A stretch of DNA of 6,988 nucleotides from JBBQBM01 sp038317375. GTDB lineage: Bacteria > Patescibacteriota > Saccharimonadia > Saccharimonadales > JAGQMS01. The position numbers and the translations under genes are program-made. Under the pieces are notes generated by a model. The model did not search any database. It saw only the letters and a list, made by a program, of their open reading frames with translations, and had not been told where the DNA came from. The stretch is from NCBI GenBank assembly GCA_038317375.1, contig JBBQBM010000035.1:1-6988 (forward strand), written 5' to 3'. Shown here piece after piece: positions 1 through 5,984 of the stretch (position 1 is its first letter; every line of letters begins with the position of its first letter).

Positions 1-665
1 GGACGGCGTTCGCTACGCGCGGCAAGGATCTCTGGGTTAATCCCTAGCGATCGTAGCTCCCTAACGGCCGCCTGAGCTGGTTTAGTCTTAAACTCTTTAC
101 TGGTGTTTATGAACGGGATGTAAACTACATGCAAAAAAACGTGGTTCGGTCGTCCTACCCGGATACTAAGTTCTCGGATTGCTTCAACAAAGGCCAAGCT
201 CTCATAGTCGCCAATCGTACCCCCAACTTCGACGAAATGCACATCGCTACCTTCGCCGGCTTTGATTATTTCAGAAATAATGACGTTCGTAATATGGGGC
301 ACAATTTGGACGGTTTTGCCGAGATATTTCCCTGCTCGTTCGTCGTCGATGACTTTTTTATAAACCCGCCCGCTCATCAGGCTACTTGAGTTTGGCATAG
401 GTTGATCAAGAAAGCGCTCGTAGTGGCCAAGGTCTAAATCTGTCTCGGCACCATCGTCTGTCACGAAGCATTCGCCATGCTCACTTGGGTTTAAAGTGCC
501 GGCGTCGACATTAAAATACGGGTCACATTTTTGGATAGTGACCCGCAAACCGCGAAGTTTAAGAAGCGAAGCTAACGAGGCCGCCGTGATGCCCTTGCCT
601 AGGCCCGATAGCACACCGCCTGTTACAAAGATATATTTGGTTTGTTTGTGTCGGGGCTTATCCAA
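1..665 (-). CDS. pyrG: CTP synthase, N-terminal part (partial, 3' end outside window)
   Basis: CTP synthase converts UTP to CTP in the cytosol, using ATP and glutamine-derived ammonia. The visible 221 residues are the synthetase (amidoligase) domain; the glutamine amidotransferase domain lies beyond the window. The P-loop-like GGVLSGLGKG is at residues 16-25, DPYFNVDAGT at 48-57 and DGAETDLDLGHYERF at 71-85. D78 and E146 (in VEVGGTIGD) match the magnesium ligands D72 and E140 of E. coli, and KTKPAQ at 193-198 matches the UTP/CTP-binding segment. The start is TTG at 663-665. It is forced, because the preceding in-frame codon is TAG and no other plausible start lies before the conserved YIFVTGG. 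An AAAGG ribosome site sits 7 nt upstream. The frame is open throughout with no frameshift. CPR bacteria generally lack de novo pyrimidine synthesis but often keep this step, so it would act on salvaged uridine nucleotides. Identity is very secure. Confidence 0.97.
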   Translation of the reverse strand, partial: MDKPRHKQTKYIFVTGGVLSGLGKGITAASLASLLKLRGLRVTIQKCDPYFNVDAGTLNPSEHGECFVTDDGAETDLDLGHYERFLDQPMPNSSSLMSGRVYKKVIDDERAGKYLGKTVQIVPHITNVIISEIIKAGEGSDVHFVEVGGTIGDYESLAFVEAIRELSIRVGRPNHVFLHVVYIPFINTSKEFKTKPAQAAVRELRSLGINPEILAARSERR

Positions 666-672
666 CTAAATA

Positions 673-678
673 CCTTTC
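673..678 (-). promoter_or_regulatory. Ribosome binding site of pyrG
   Basis: GAAAGG on the minus strand lies 7 nt before the TTG codon at 663-665. It supports the non-ATG start, which is also bounded directly upstream by an in-frame TAG. Confidence 0.6.
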
Positions 679-704
679 AAAATTTAAGGATAAACAATTT
701 GAAG

Positions 705-733
705 ATTATGAACCGTTTGGTATCTTGGCGCAA
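705..733 (-). promoter_or_regulatory. Candidate sigma70-type promoter for pyrG
   Basis: On the minus strand, CATAAT (705-710, 5 of 6 to the -10 consensus) is preceded after exactly 17 nt by TTGCGC (728-733, 3 of 6 to the -35 consensus). It lies in the largest intergenic gap (666-756) and would give a leader of about 30 nt that includes the AAAGG ribosome site. The -35 is weak, so readthrough from ctpA is equally possible. Confidence 0.35.
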
Positions 734-756
734 GAGCAGTTTTGTTGAGTTGATAC

Positions 757-1989
757 CTAGAACGAGTCAGAGGCGGCGTTTTTTTGTGAATCGGTCCCAG
801 CCGCCTGTTCGGCAGTAATATTAACCTCTTTGTCTGGCTCGATACCGGCTTTGCTTATATTCTTGCCGTTTGGCGTATACCACTTTGCTATCGTCACCTT
901 TAGAGCTGCACCACCAGAAAAATCGACTACTTGCTGAACACTACCCTTACCGAAAGTTTTCTCACCAATTAAAGTTGCTTTCCCCTGGTCTTTGAGTGCT
1001 CCGGCCAGGATCTCGCTGGCGCTGGCGCTACCACCGTTTATTAATACGACCGTTTTGATCTGACCTAGAGAGTTGCCACCTACTGCTCTATCGACACGTT
1101 CGGTGACGTCACCTCGGCGCTCTTCAACGACAGTTTTTCCTTTATCGACCCAAAGACTAGCTACTTTTACAGCTTGGTCAAGATAGCCTCCAGGGTTGTT
1201 GCGAACGTCAACAATAATACCCTTAACTCCCTGAGCAATAAATTCGTCTGCCGCCTCTAGAGATAACTCGTATGTGTCACTACCAAAGCGCGATATCTGC
1301 ATATAGCCAATTTTGTTTTCTATTTTATGGGTTACGCTGGGGATAGTAATTGTATCGCGGGTAATCGAGAACTCTAACTGTTCGCTACCACGCAAAATGC
1401 TTAACTTCACAACAGTCCCCTTTTCGCCCCTAATGAGTTTCACCGCCTCACCGACTGTCAGTGCCGTGGCGTCTTTGTCATCTATTTTTAGGATTATATC
1501 CCTAGCCTTGAGTCCCGCCTTCTCTGCAGGGAAGCCACTAAGCGGCGTGGTGACAATAATTACGTTATTCTCGGCTAATAATTCAGCTCCAATACCAGAA
1601 AATGTTCCGTTTACTTCACCATTAAACTCCTCATTCTCGTCTGGATTAAAGTAGGTCGTATAAGGATCGCCGGTGGCCTGAGTTAGCCCACGCTTGAGCC
1701 CGTCGTATATGTCGTCGACTGAAATCTTGCCATCGAAGTTCTGCCGCAGAGAGTCATAAACTTCTTCGACTCCGGCGTAATTTAGATCTTTAGGTAGCGA
1801 ACTGTTAGAGCTAACTGTTCCCAGTTTAGTCTGGTTCGAATATAACAAGCCAACGCCTTGGGATATAAAAACACCTGCTATCAAGCCGAGACAAAAAATA
1901 CCTGCAGTGAACGAACTAAGCCGGCGCTTTTTTGGCAAACTTCTATGAGACATAGAATCGACTGGAGCATTTGTTCCCACAATTTTCAT
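757..1989 (-). CDS. ctpA: S41 family C-terminal processing protease, membrane-anchored
   Basis: This is a tail-specific serine protease of the S41 (CtpA/CtpB/Prc) family that cleaves proteins near their C termini outside the cytoplasmic membrane. The 410 residues contain a basic N-terminal stretch (PKKRR, 19-23), one hydrophobic anchor at about 26-50, the usual N-terminal helical region at about 68-120, a PDZ domain at about 128-212 (SGIGAELL, then a PAEKAGLKARDIILKI-type core) and the protease core at about 225-386. The catalytic set is visible: Ser323 in GGSASASE, Lys348 in TFGKG and Gln352, with the 25- and 4-residue spacings of CtpB. It ends in a short polar tail (393-410) with no peptidoglycan-binding domain. 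The gene starts 37 nt after the CHAP hydrolase stop. Members of this family are known to degrade or process wall hydrolases, which makes the neighbour a reasonable substrate (inference). Met1 has no Shine-Dalgarno; Met13 is an alternative start but has none either. Confidence 0.95.
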   Translation of the reverse strand: MKIVGTNAPVDSMSHRSLPKKRRLSSFTAGIFCLGLIAGVFISQGVGLLYSNQTKLGTVSSNSSLPKDLNYAGVEEVYDSLRQNFDGKISVDDIYDGLKRGLTQATGDPYTTYFNPDENEEFNGEVNGTFSGIGAELLAENNVIIVTTPLSGFPAEKAGLKARDIILKIDDKDATALTVGEAVKLIRGEKGTVVKLSILRGSEQLEFSITRDTITIPSVTHKIENKIGYMQISRFGSDTYELSLEAADEFIAQGVKGIIVDVRNNPGGYLDQAVKVASLWVDKGKTVVEERRGDVTERVDRAVGGNSLGQIKTVVLINGGSASASEILAGALKDQGKATLIGEKTFGKGSVQQVVDFSGGAALKVTIAKWYTPNGKNISKAGIEPDKEVNITAEQAAGTDSQKNAASDSF

Positions 1990-1996
1990 TAGTTAT

Positions 1997-2002
1997 ATTG
2001 TA
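1997..2002 (-). promoter_or_regulatory. Possible -10 element just upstream of ctpA (leaderless start?)
   Basis: TACAAT on the minus strand (5 of 6 to consensus) ends 7 nt before the ctpA ATG, the distance at which transcription would begin at or next to the start codon. No Shine-Dalgarno is present in the 37-nt gap. No good -35 is seen; the best candidate, CTGCAC, has an 18-nt spacer and few matches. Chance AT-rich sequence is possible. Confidence 0.3.
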
Positions 2003-2026
2003 GCAACTTTTGGGCGACGAGTGCAG

Positions 2027-3193
2027 TTAAAAGTGGATGAAGTACCAACTTGAACTTGGGGTCATAATCGCCTCGCTATAGTGGCCATTCCAGTCGTAAT
2101 TGTATTGGCTGATATATATTCGACCATCGTCGTATACATCTTCGACATATACTGCATGGCCGTATTCGCCACTCTTTAGAATACCGATATCACCAGGTCT
2201 TGGGCTTTGATCATACGGTATGCCATCGACCTGTGCATCGCCAAGCCAGTCGCGCGCATTACCACCGTAGCCTTTACCGTAGCTACCATAGTACCATGGC
2301 CAATTTGTTGGCATATCTCGAGAGCTTTGACCCAATACAAATTTGCTATGAACGCGCCAAGCGGCGTACGAAACGCACTCCCGGTTGTACATACCCCATG
2401 GGTCTATCAAAGAATCGTGAGCAGCGTTCGCCAGGTAGGTCGGGTACCCACCCTTGTTTGGGTCTCCGGCAAATATTTGAGCATTTGATTGCGCAAATAT
2501 TTTATGGTTAATGTCTATCTGTTGCTGCCGAAGGCTGCTAACTAATTGCCTATAGTTATTCTCCTGCCCCTTGGTGTAGTTTAGTACCTCTTGTCGGTCT
2601 GCCCGAGAAGCATCTAGTGCATTCTTCTGATCTTCTTGCTCGACGAGTAACTTCTCTTGTTCTTCCTTTTGAGCTTTGATTTGAAGCTTTAGTTCTATAA
2701 CCTTATTTGCGGAATTCTGAATACCTTCCTTTAGGCGTTCTAGATAATCTTGTTCATTTATAAACTGGCTGAAGCTAGCACTGCCAACTAGTAGTTCAAA
2801 GCTACTTGCATCGCCCTTTTTGTAAAGCGCGCGGAATGCGGTTTTTAGCAAAACTTTTTGTCTATCAAGTTCGATCTGGGCCTGCTTTAGGCTCTCCTCG
2901 AGTTCGGCAATCTTGACTCCGGTGAGTTCGATTTGAATACTGACACCAGAAATTTGAATATCGTACTCTGCTATTTTGCGCTTTAAACTATCTGCTTCGG
3001 CTGCTAGTGCCTTAGCTTTTGCGGCATTATCATTGATTTGGGACTGCAAACTTGCCGCTTGGGCTCGAAGCTCGGTGGTTGTTTCGGCAAAAGCTGGTTG
3101 ATTTTTTGGCATGAAGGTAGCGCTAAAAACGAAGAGTACAGCTAAGCTGCTAAATAGAATGCTTCTGGTGATTGACGATTTTCGGACTTTCAT
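2027..3193 (-). CDS. Secreted coiled-coil CHAP-domain peptidoglycan hydrolase (PcsB-like)
   Basis: This is a predicted extracellular murein amidase or endopeptidase acting at the division site. The 388 residues begin with a signal peptide (basic MKVRKSSITR, hydrophobic 11-27, likely cleavage after AFA at 34-36). A long, mostly helical coiled coil rich in Gln, Glu, Lys and Ala follows at about 37-235, interrupted near 120-150 by RALYKKGDASSFELLVGS, which resembles the segment found in PcsB and EnvC-type activators. A CHAP domain occupies about 248-388. Its nucleophile is probably Cys273 (NRECVSYAAWRV) and its histidine His346 (GHAVYVEDV). The third position usually held by Glu or Asn appears to be Gln363 (ISQYN). 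Coiled-coil CHAP proteins such as PcsB are held inactive and are switched on by FtsEX. The gene directly follows ftsX, supporting the same pairing here. Start: ATG with AAGGA 4 nt upstream. The bond cleaved cannot be told from sequence. Confidence 0.9.
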   Translation of the reverse strand: MKVRKSSITRSILFSSLAVLFVFSATFMPKNQPAFAETTTELRAQAASLQSQINDNAAKAKALAAEADSLKRKIAEYDIQISGVSIQIELTGVKIAELEESLKQAQIELDRQKVLLKTAFRALYKKGDASSFELLVGSASFSQFINEQDYLERLKEGIQNSANKVIELKLQIKAQKEEQEKLLVEQEDQKNALDASRADRQEVLNYTKGQENNYRQLVSSLRQQQIDINHKIFAQSNAQIFAGDPNKGGYPTYLANAAHDSLIDPWGMYNRECVSYAAWRVHSKFVLGQSSRDMPTNWPWYYGSYGKGYGGNARDWLGDAQVDGIPYDQSPRPGDIGILKSGEYGHAVYVEDVYDDGRIYISQYNYDWNGHYSEAIMTPSSSWYFIHF

Positions 3194-3197
3194 ACTT

Positions 3198-3202
3198 TCC
3201 TT
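3198..3202 (-). promoter_or_regulatory. Ribosome binding site of the CHAP hydrolase gene
   Basis: AAGGA on the minus strand lies 4 nt before the ATG at 3191-3193. It is the clearest Shine-Dalgarno in the window, in contrast to ftsE and ctpA. Confidence 0.65.
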
Positions 3203-3205
3203 ACT

Positions 3206-3224
3206 GTGTATTTTTGTGATACAC
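3206..3224 (-). other. Small hairpin or dyad between ftsX and the CHAP hydrolase gene
   Basis: GTGTAT (minus strand, 3219-3224) and ATACAC (3206-3211) are perfect inverted 6-base arms around a 7-base loop, immediately before the AAGGA ribosome site. There is no following T-run, so it is not an intrinsic terminator. It could be an mRNA hairpin that affects translation or stability, an operator, or chance. Confidence 0.35.
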
Positions 3225-3232
3225 CTTCTATC

Positions 3233-4180
3233 TTACCACTTTTTTAAGCGTAAGTACTTCTCCATCGCTAGCGTACTTGAGAGGATGGCAACTAATATAC
3301 CGACTAGAATGCCGCCCACTACCATAGCTGTCACTAAATTAGCTGAGGTAAACAAACTATAGGTTTCGGCAAACTCTCTTTGGCTAGATAATTTTGAACC
3401 GATGGTTAGGACGAATGCATAAAGAATGGCGTTAGACATTACTCCAGCTATGACACCGTACATGCAGGCTTCGATGATGAACGGACCTCTTATGTAGTCC
3501 GGTGTTGCGCCTATTAATTTCATTATCCGGATCTCCTCGGCACGCGTGAATATTGCCATCCTAATGGTATTGAATATGATTAACACCGAAACACTCACGA
3601 AAATTGAGGCTGCGATAATGCTGCCCAGCGTAATGTATTTCTGGGCGGATGCAGCTCTGTCGATAGTATCTTTTGATCTAGTTTTACCTAGTGTTATATC
3701 GTCGGCTGCTTGACCAACGGTATCCTTGAATTCTGCTCTTTTAGCAATATTGCCGACCTCTTCAAGTCGGCTTAGGTCATTAACAGAGACGTCGAATGAC
3801 TCCGGTAACGCTTCAGCCCCTAGGAGAGCTAAGGTCTGATCTACGAAGCCACTGTCTTGGTTTTGCTTAAGTCTTGACTGTGCTTCTTCGCGAGTTATAT
3901 ACTCCACTCCCACAACCGCATCGTTAGCTTTTAGGGCCGTCATTAGACTGTCTCTCTGGCTTGGCGAAACATTGTCCTGGAAATAAATTGATACTTTTAT
4001 GTCTTTAGATAACTCTTTGATAGCATTTCGAGCGGTGACATTAACAAGTATTGCGCCGAGGATGATCGTTAGGGCAACAATCATGACGGCAGTAGCCGCG
4101 ACGCTCAACCAAGAATTTCTAAAAAAGTTCTGGATACCGGACATTGTTAAGCGACGAAATGTGATAATTCTATGTTTCAT
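3233..4180 (-). CDS. ftsX: Cell-division permease FtsX
   Basis: FtsX is the membrane subunit of the FtsEX complex, which passes ATP hydrolysis by FtsE through the membrane to control peptidoglycan hydrolases during division. The 315 residues show a cytoplasmic amphipathic N terminus, TM1 at about 26-48, an extracytoplasmic domain at about 49-182, TM2 at about 183-206, then the hallmark cytoplasmic loop NTIRMAIFTRAEEIRIMKL (204-222) followed by IGAT. TM3 lies at about 232-260 and TM4 at about 282-304, with a basic C terminus (RLKKW). Size and four-helix topology are normal for the family. The ATG overlaps the ftsE stop as ATGA, so translation is very likely coupled and subunit ratios fixed. 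The extracytoplasmic domain is the expected contact for the coiled coil of the hydrolase encoded 39 nt downstream. An internal Met13 could be an alternative start, but the overlap favours Met1. Confidence 0.96.
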   Translation of the reverse strand: MKHRIITFRRLTMSGIQNFFRNSWLSVAATAVMIVALTIILGAILVNVTARNAIKELSKDIKVSIYFQDNVSPSQRDSLMTALKANDAVVGVEYITREEAQSRLKQNQDSGFVDQTLALLGAEALPESFDVSVNDLSRLEEVGNIAKRAEFKDTVGQAADDITLGKTRSKDTIDRAASAQKYITLGSIIAASIFVSVSVLIIFNTIRMAIFTRAEEIRIMKLIGATPDYIRGPFIIEACMYGVIAGVMSNAILYAFVLTIGSKLSSQREFAETYSLFTSANLVTAMVVGGILVGILVAILSSTLAMEKYLRLKKW

Positions 4181-4857
4181 TTTTTGTACCCACTATTTGC
4201 TTTATCGCTAACGATTTGACCGTCTTTTATAGTTATAACCCGTCGCTTCAGTCGATTAACAATATCTTGGTTATGAGTAGTTAGTAACACCGTTGTGCCG
4301 TATTTATTGATTTTCTCTAGGACTCTAATAACATCCCAGGCGTGCTCAGGGTCTAAGTTCCCCGTTGGTTCGTCAGCGATCAATATTTTGGGCTGACGAA
4401 CGATTGCTCGCGCAATTGCTACGCGTTGACGCTCCCCGCCAGACAACTCCAAGGGGTAGCGATGTTCTTTGCCGGACAGCCCGACGATTTCTAAAACCCT
4501 AGGGACGGTGTGATTAATCTCGCGGTTACTATGACCGACGATTTCGAGAGCAAAAGCCACATTTTCGAACACTGTCTTATTTGGTAGTAGTTTGAAGTCT
4601 TGAAAAACAACCCCGATTTTTCGACGCAACATCGGTACATCACGATCCTTCAGCTGCTCGTAATCTACTCCGCCAACAATGATTTTACCGCTGGTTGGTT
4701 TCTCTTCGCGTGTTAAAAGCTTTAGTATTGTACTTTTCCCTGCGCCACTTGGTCCGACAATTATCACGAATTCCTTAGGCTCAACGTGTATCGAGACGTT
4801 CTCGATTGCGCTGCCACGACGTGGATAATTCTTGGTTACTCTATCAAATAAAATCAC
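4177..4857 (-). CDS. ftsE: Cell-division ABC transporter ATPase FtsE
   Basis: FtsE is the cytoplasmic ATPase of FtsEX; it binds FtsX and powers control of septal wall hydrolysis rather than transport. The 226 residues form a single ABC domain with every motif intact: Walker A GPSGAGKST (35-43, Lys41), Q-loop Gln86 in VFQDFKLL, signature LSGGERQ (138-144), Walker B ILIADE (158-163, Glu163), D-loop GNLD (166-169) and switch His195 in TTHN. Length and the MILFDRVTKNYP opening are typical of FtsE, which supports the start. That start is GTG (4855-4857), 32 nt after the prfB stop. There is no Shine-Dalgarno; instead a perfect TATAAT ends 6 nt upstream. The gene ends in TGA, overlapping the ftsX start. 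LolD- and MacB-type ATPases are similar, but the adjacent FtsX settles the assignment. Confidence 0.96.
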   Translation of the reverse strand: MILFDRVTKNYPRRGSAIENVSIHVEPKEFVIIVGPSGAGKSTILKLLTREEKPTSGKIIVGGVDYEQLKDRDVPMLRRKIGVVFQDFKLLPNKTVFENVAFALEIVGHSNREINHTVPRVLEIVGLSGKEHRYPLELSGGERQRVAIARAIVRQPKILIADEPTGNLDPEHAWDVIRVLEKINKYGTTVLLTTHNQDIVNRLKRRVITIKDGQIVSDKANSGYKK

Positions 4858-4863
4858 AAGCTT

Positions 4864-4869
4864 ATTATA
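4864..4869 (-). promoter_or_regulatory. Possible -10 element just upstream of ftsE (leaderless start?)
   Basis: A perfect TATAAT on the minus strand ends 6 nt before the GTG start codon, so the expected transcription start would fall at about the G of GTG. No Shine-Dalgarno is present, and no -35 match is seen at 15-18 nt (sequence there is GC-rich, around TAGCCC). It would separate a division module (ftsE onward) from the M16-prfB genes. Motif alone is not proof. Confidence 0.35.
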
Positions 4870-4889
4870 CTTTAATCTGTCTTTTGGGG

Positions 4890-5984
4890 CTACTTACCTA
4901 ACGAGAAATCTAAGTACGCGTTTATAAACCCGTCGATATCACCATCTAGAACACTCTCGGTGTTACTGGTTTCGAAATTAGTTCGGAGATCTTTGACCAT
5001 TTTGTATGGATGCAAGACGTAGCTTCTTATCTGGTTACCCCAGGCAGCCTGTTCGTTCGGGCCCTTTAGCTCCGCTAGCGACTCGGCGTGTTGCTCTAAT
5101 TGTAGCTGTGCTAGTTTTGACCTTATGATTGTCATGGCCGTCTCGCGGTTTTGGAGCTGCGAACGCTCGTTCTGAATGGCGACTACGATGTTGGTTGGTA
5201 GATGAGTTATCCGGACTGCGGAATCTGTTGTGTTAACAGACTGTCCGCCTTTGCCACCGCTCCTGTAGACATCAATTTTTAGATCTTTTTCATCTACAAT
5301 TACTTCGGTCGGAGAGTCAATCTTTGGTGTTACATCGACCTTTGCGAAACTAGTCTGGCGTAAACTATCGGCATTGAATGGGCTTAAACGGACAAGCCTA
5401 TGTACACCGTGCTCACCTTTAAGTTTCCCGAATACAAATGAACCAGAGAACAACAGGTTAACGCTTTTTATGCCTGCTTCATCACCGGCAGTTCGGTCAA
5501 TTACTTCAACTTTAATTTTGTTGGTCTCCGCCCAACGCAAGTACATTCTTTCAAGCATCTCGGCCCAATCCTGAGCGTCTGTCCCACCGGCGCCGCTATG
5601 AATGCTGACTATAGCATCGTGATCGTCGTATTTTCCGGATAGTTTTAGCTCACCCTTCATTTCTTGGTATATTTCTTCGATACTTAGTAATTCGCCTTCT
5701 ATGTCGCCAATCATAGAAATATCAGATAACTCCACCAACTCCTTAAGATCATCCGCTCTCTGAATGATAGCCTTCCAAGGCCGCACTCTTGATTCGATTT
5801 TTGCTTGCTGTTTACTAACGTCGGCGGCTTTTTGATTGTCGGCCCAGAAGTTTTTTTGGTTCATCTGCTCAGTAAGAGCAGTGAGTTCAACGTCTAATCG
5901 TTCTCCATCTATGACTTTAAAAGAACCTCTTATAGTGTCAGATAGAGCTTCTACCGATTTCTTTAAGGAATCTAGGTCTGCCAT
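4890..5984 (-). CDS. prfB: Peptide chain release factor 2
   Basis: RF2 ends translation at UGA and UAA codons by triggering peptidyl-tRNA hydrolysis on the ribosome. The 364 residues are close to the E. coli length (365). Domain 1 is helical (about 1-115), followed by SGAGGTDAQDW (130-140) and MLERMYLRW (143-151). The stop-codon-reading tripeptide SPF is at 201-203, which marks RF2 rather than RF1. The catalytic GGQ is at 246-248 inside RSGGKGGQSVN, and WGNQIRSYVL (315-324) is conserved near the C terminus. The gene is one uninterrupted frame: the RF2 autoregulatory +1 frameshift of E. coli and many other bacteria is absent, and codons 19-23 (AGA GGT TCT TTT AAA) stand where it would be. Its ATG overlaps the M16 gene's 3' end by 13 nt, with AAGG 10 nt upstream (5995-5998), suggesting coupled translation. 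Confidence 0.97.
   Translation of the reverse strand: MADLDSLKKSVEALSDTIRGSFKVIDGERLDVELTALTEQMNQKNFWADNQKAADVSKQQAKIESRVRPWKAIIQRADDLKELVELSDISMIGDIEGELLSIEEIYQEMKGELKLSGKYDDHDAIVSIHSGAGGTDAQDWAEMLERMYLRWAETNKIKVEVIDRTAGDEAGIKSVNLLFSGSFVFGKLKGEHGVHRLVRLSPFNADSLRQTSFAKVDVTPKIDSPTEVIVDEKDLKIDVYRSGGKGGQSVNTTDSAVRITHLPTNIVVAIQNERSQLQNRETAMTIIRSKLAQLQLEQHAESLAELKGPNEQAAWGNQIRSYVLHPYKMVKDLRTNFETSNTESVLDGDIDGFINAYLDFSLGK

Noticed and set aside
129..389. Plus-strand open frame of 86 codons.
   Set aside because: It is antisense to pyrG, whose minus-strand translation matches CTP synthase residue by residue.
719..757. Inverted repeat GGTATC / GATACC spanning the ctpA stop region, considered as a terminator.
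   Set aside because: Arms are only 6 bases, AT-containing, with a 27-base loop and no T-run; also overlaps the candidate pyrG promoter.
1313..1654. Plus-strand open frame of 113 codons.
   Set aside because: Antisense to the PDZ and core region of the S41 protease; no independent support.
2200..2511. Two overlapping plus-strand open frames of about 100 codons.
   Set aside because: Both lie opposite the CHAP domain; their translations resemble no family and show no ribosome site.
3233..3250. TAAGAT in the ftsX 3' end considered as a -10 for the hydrolase gene.
   Set aside because: No supporting -35 and a weak match; operon transcription from ftsE is simpler.
3111..3362. Plus-strand open frame bridging the ftsX-hydrolase gap.
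   Set aside because: It is opposite two well-supported genes; the hydrophobic stretch arises from complement of signal-peptide and membrane codons.
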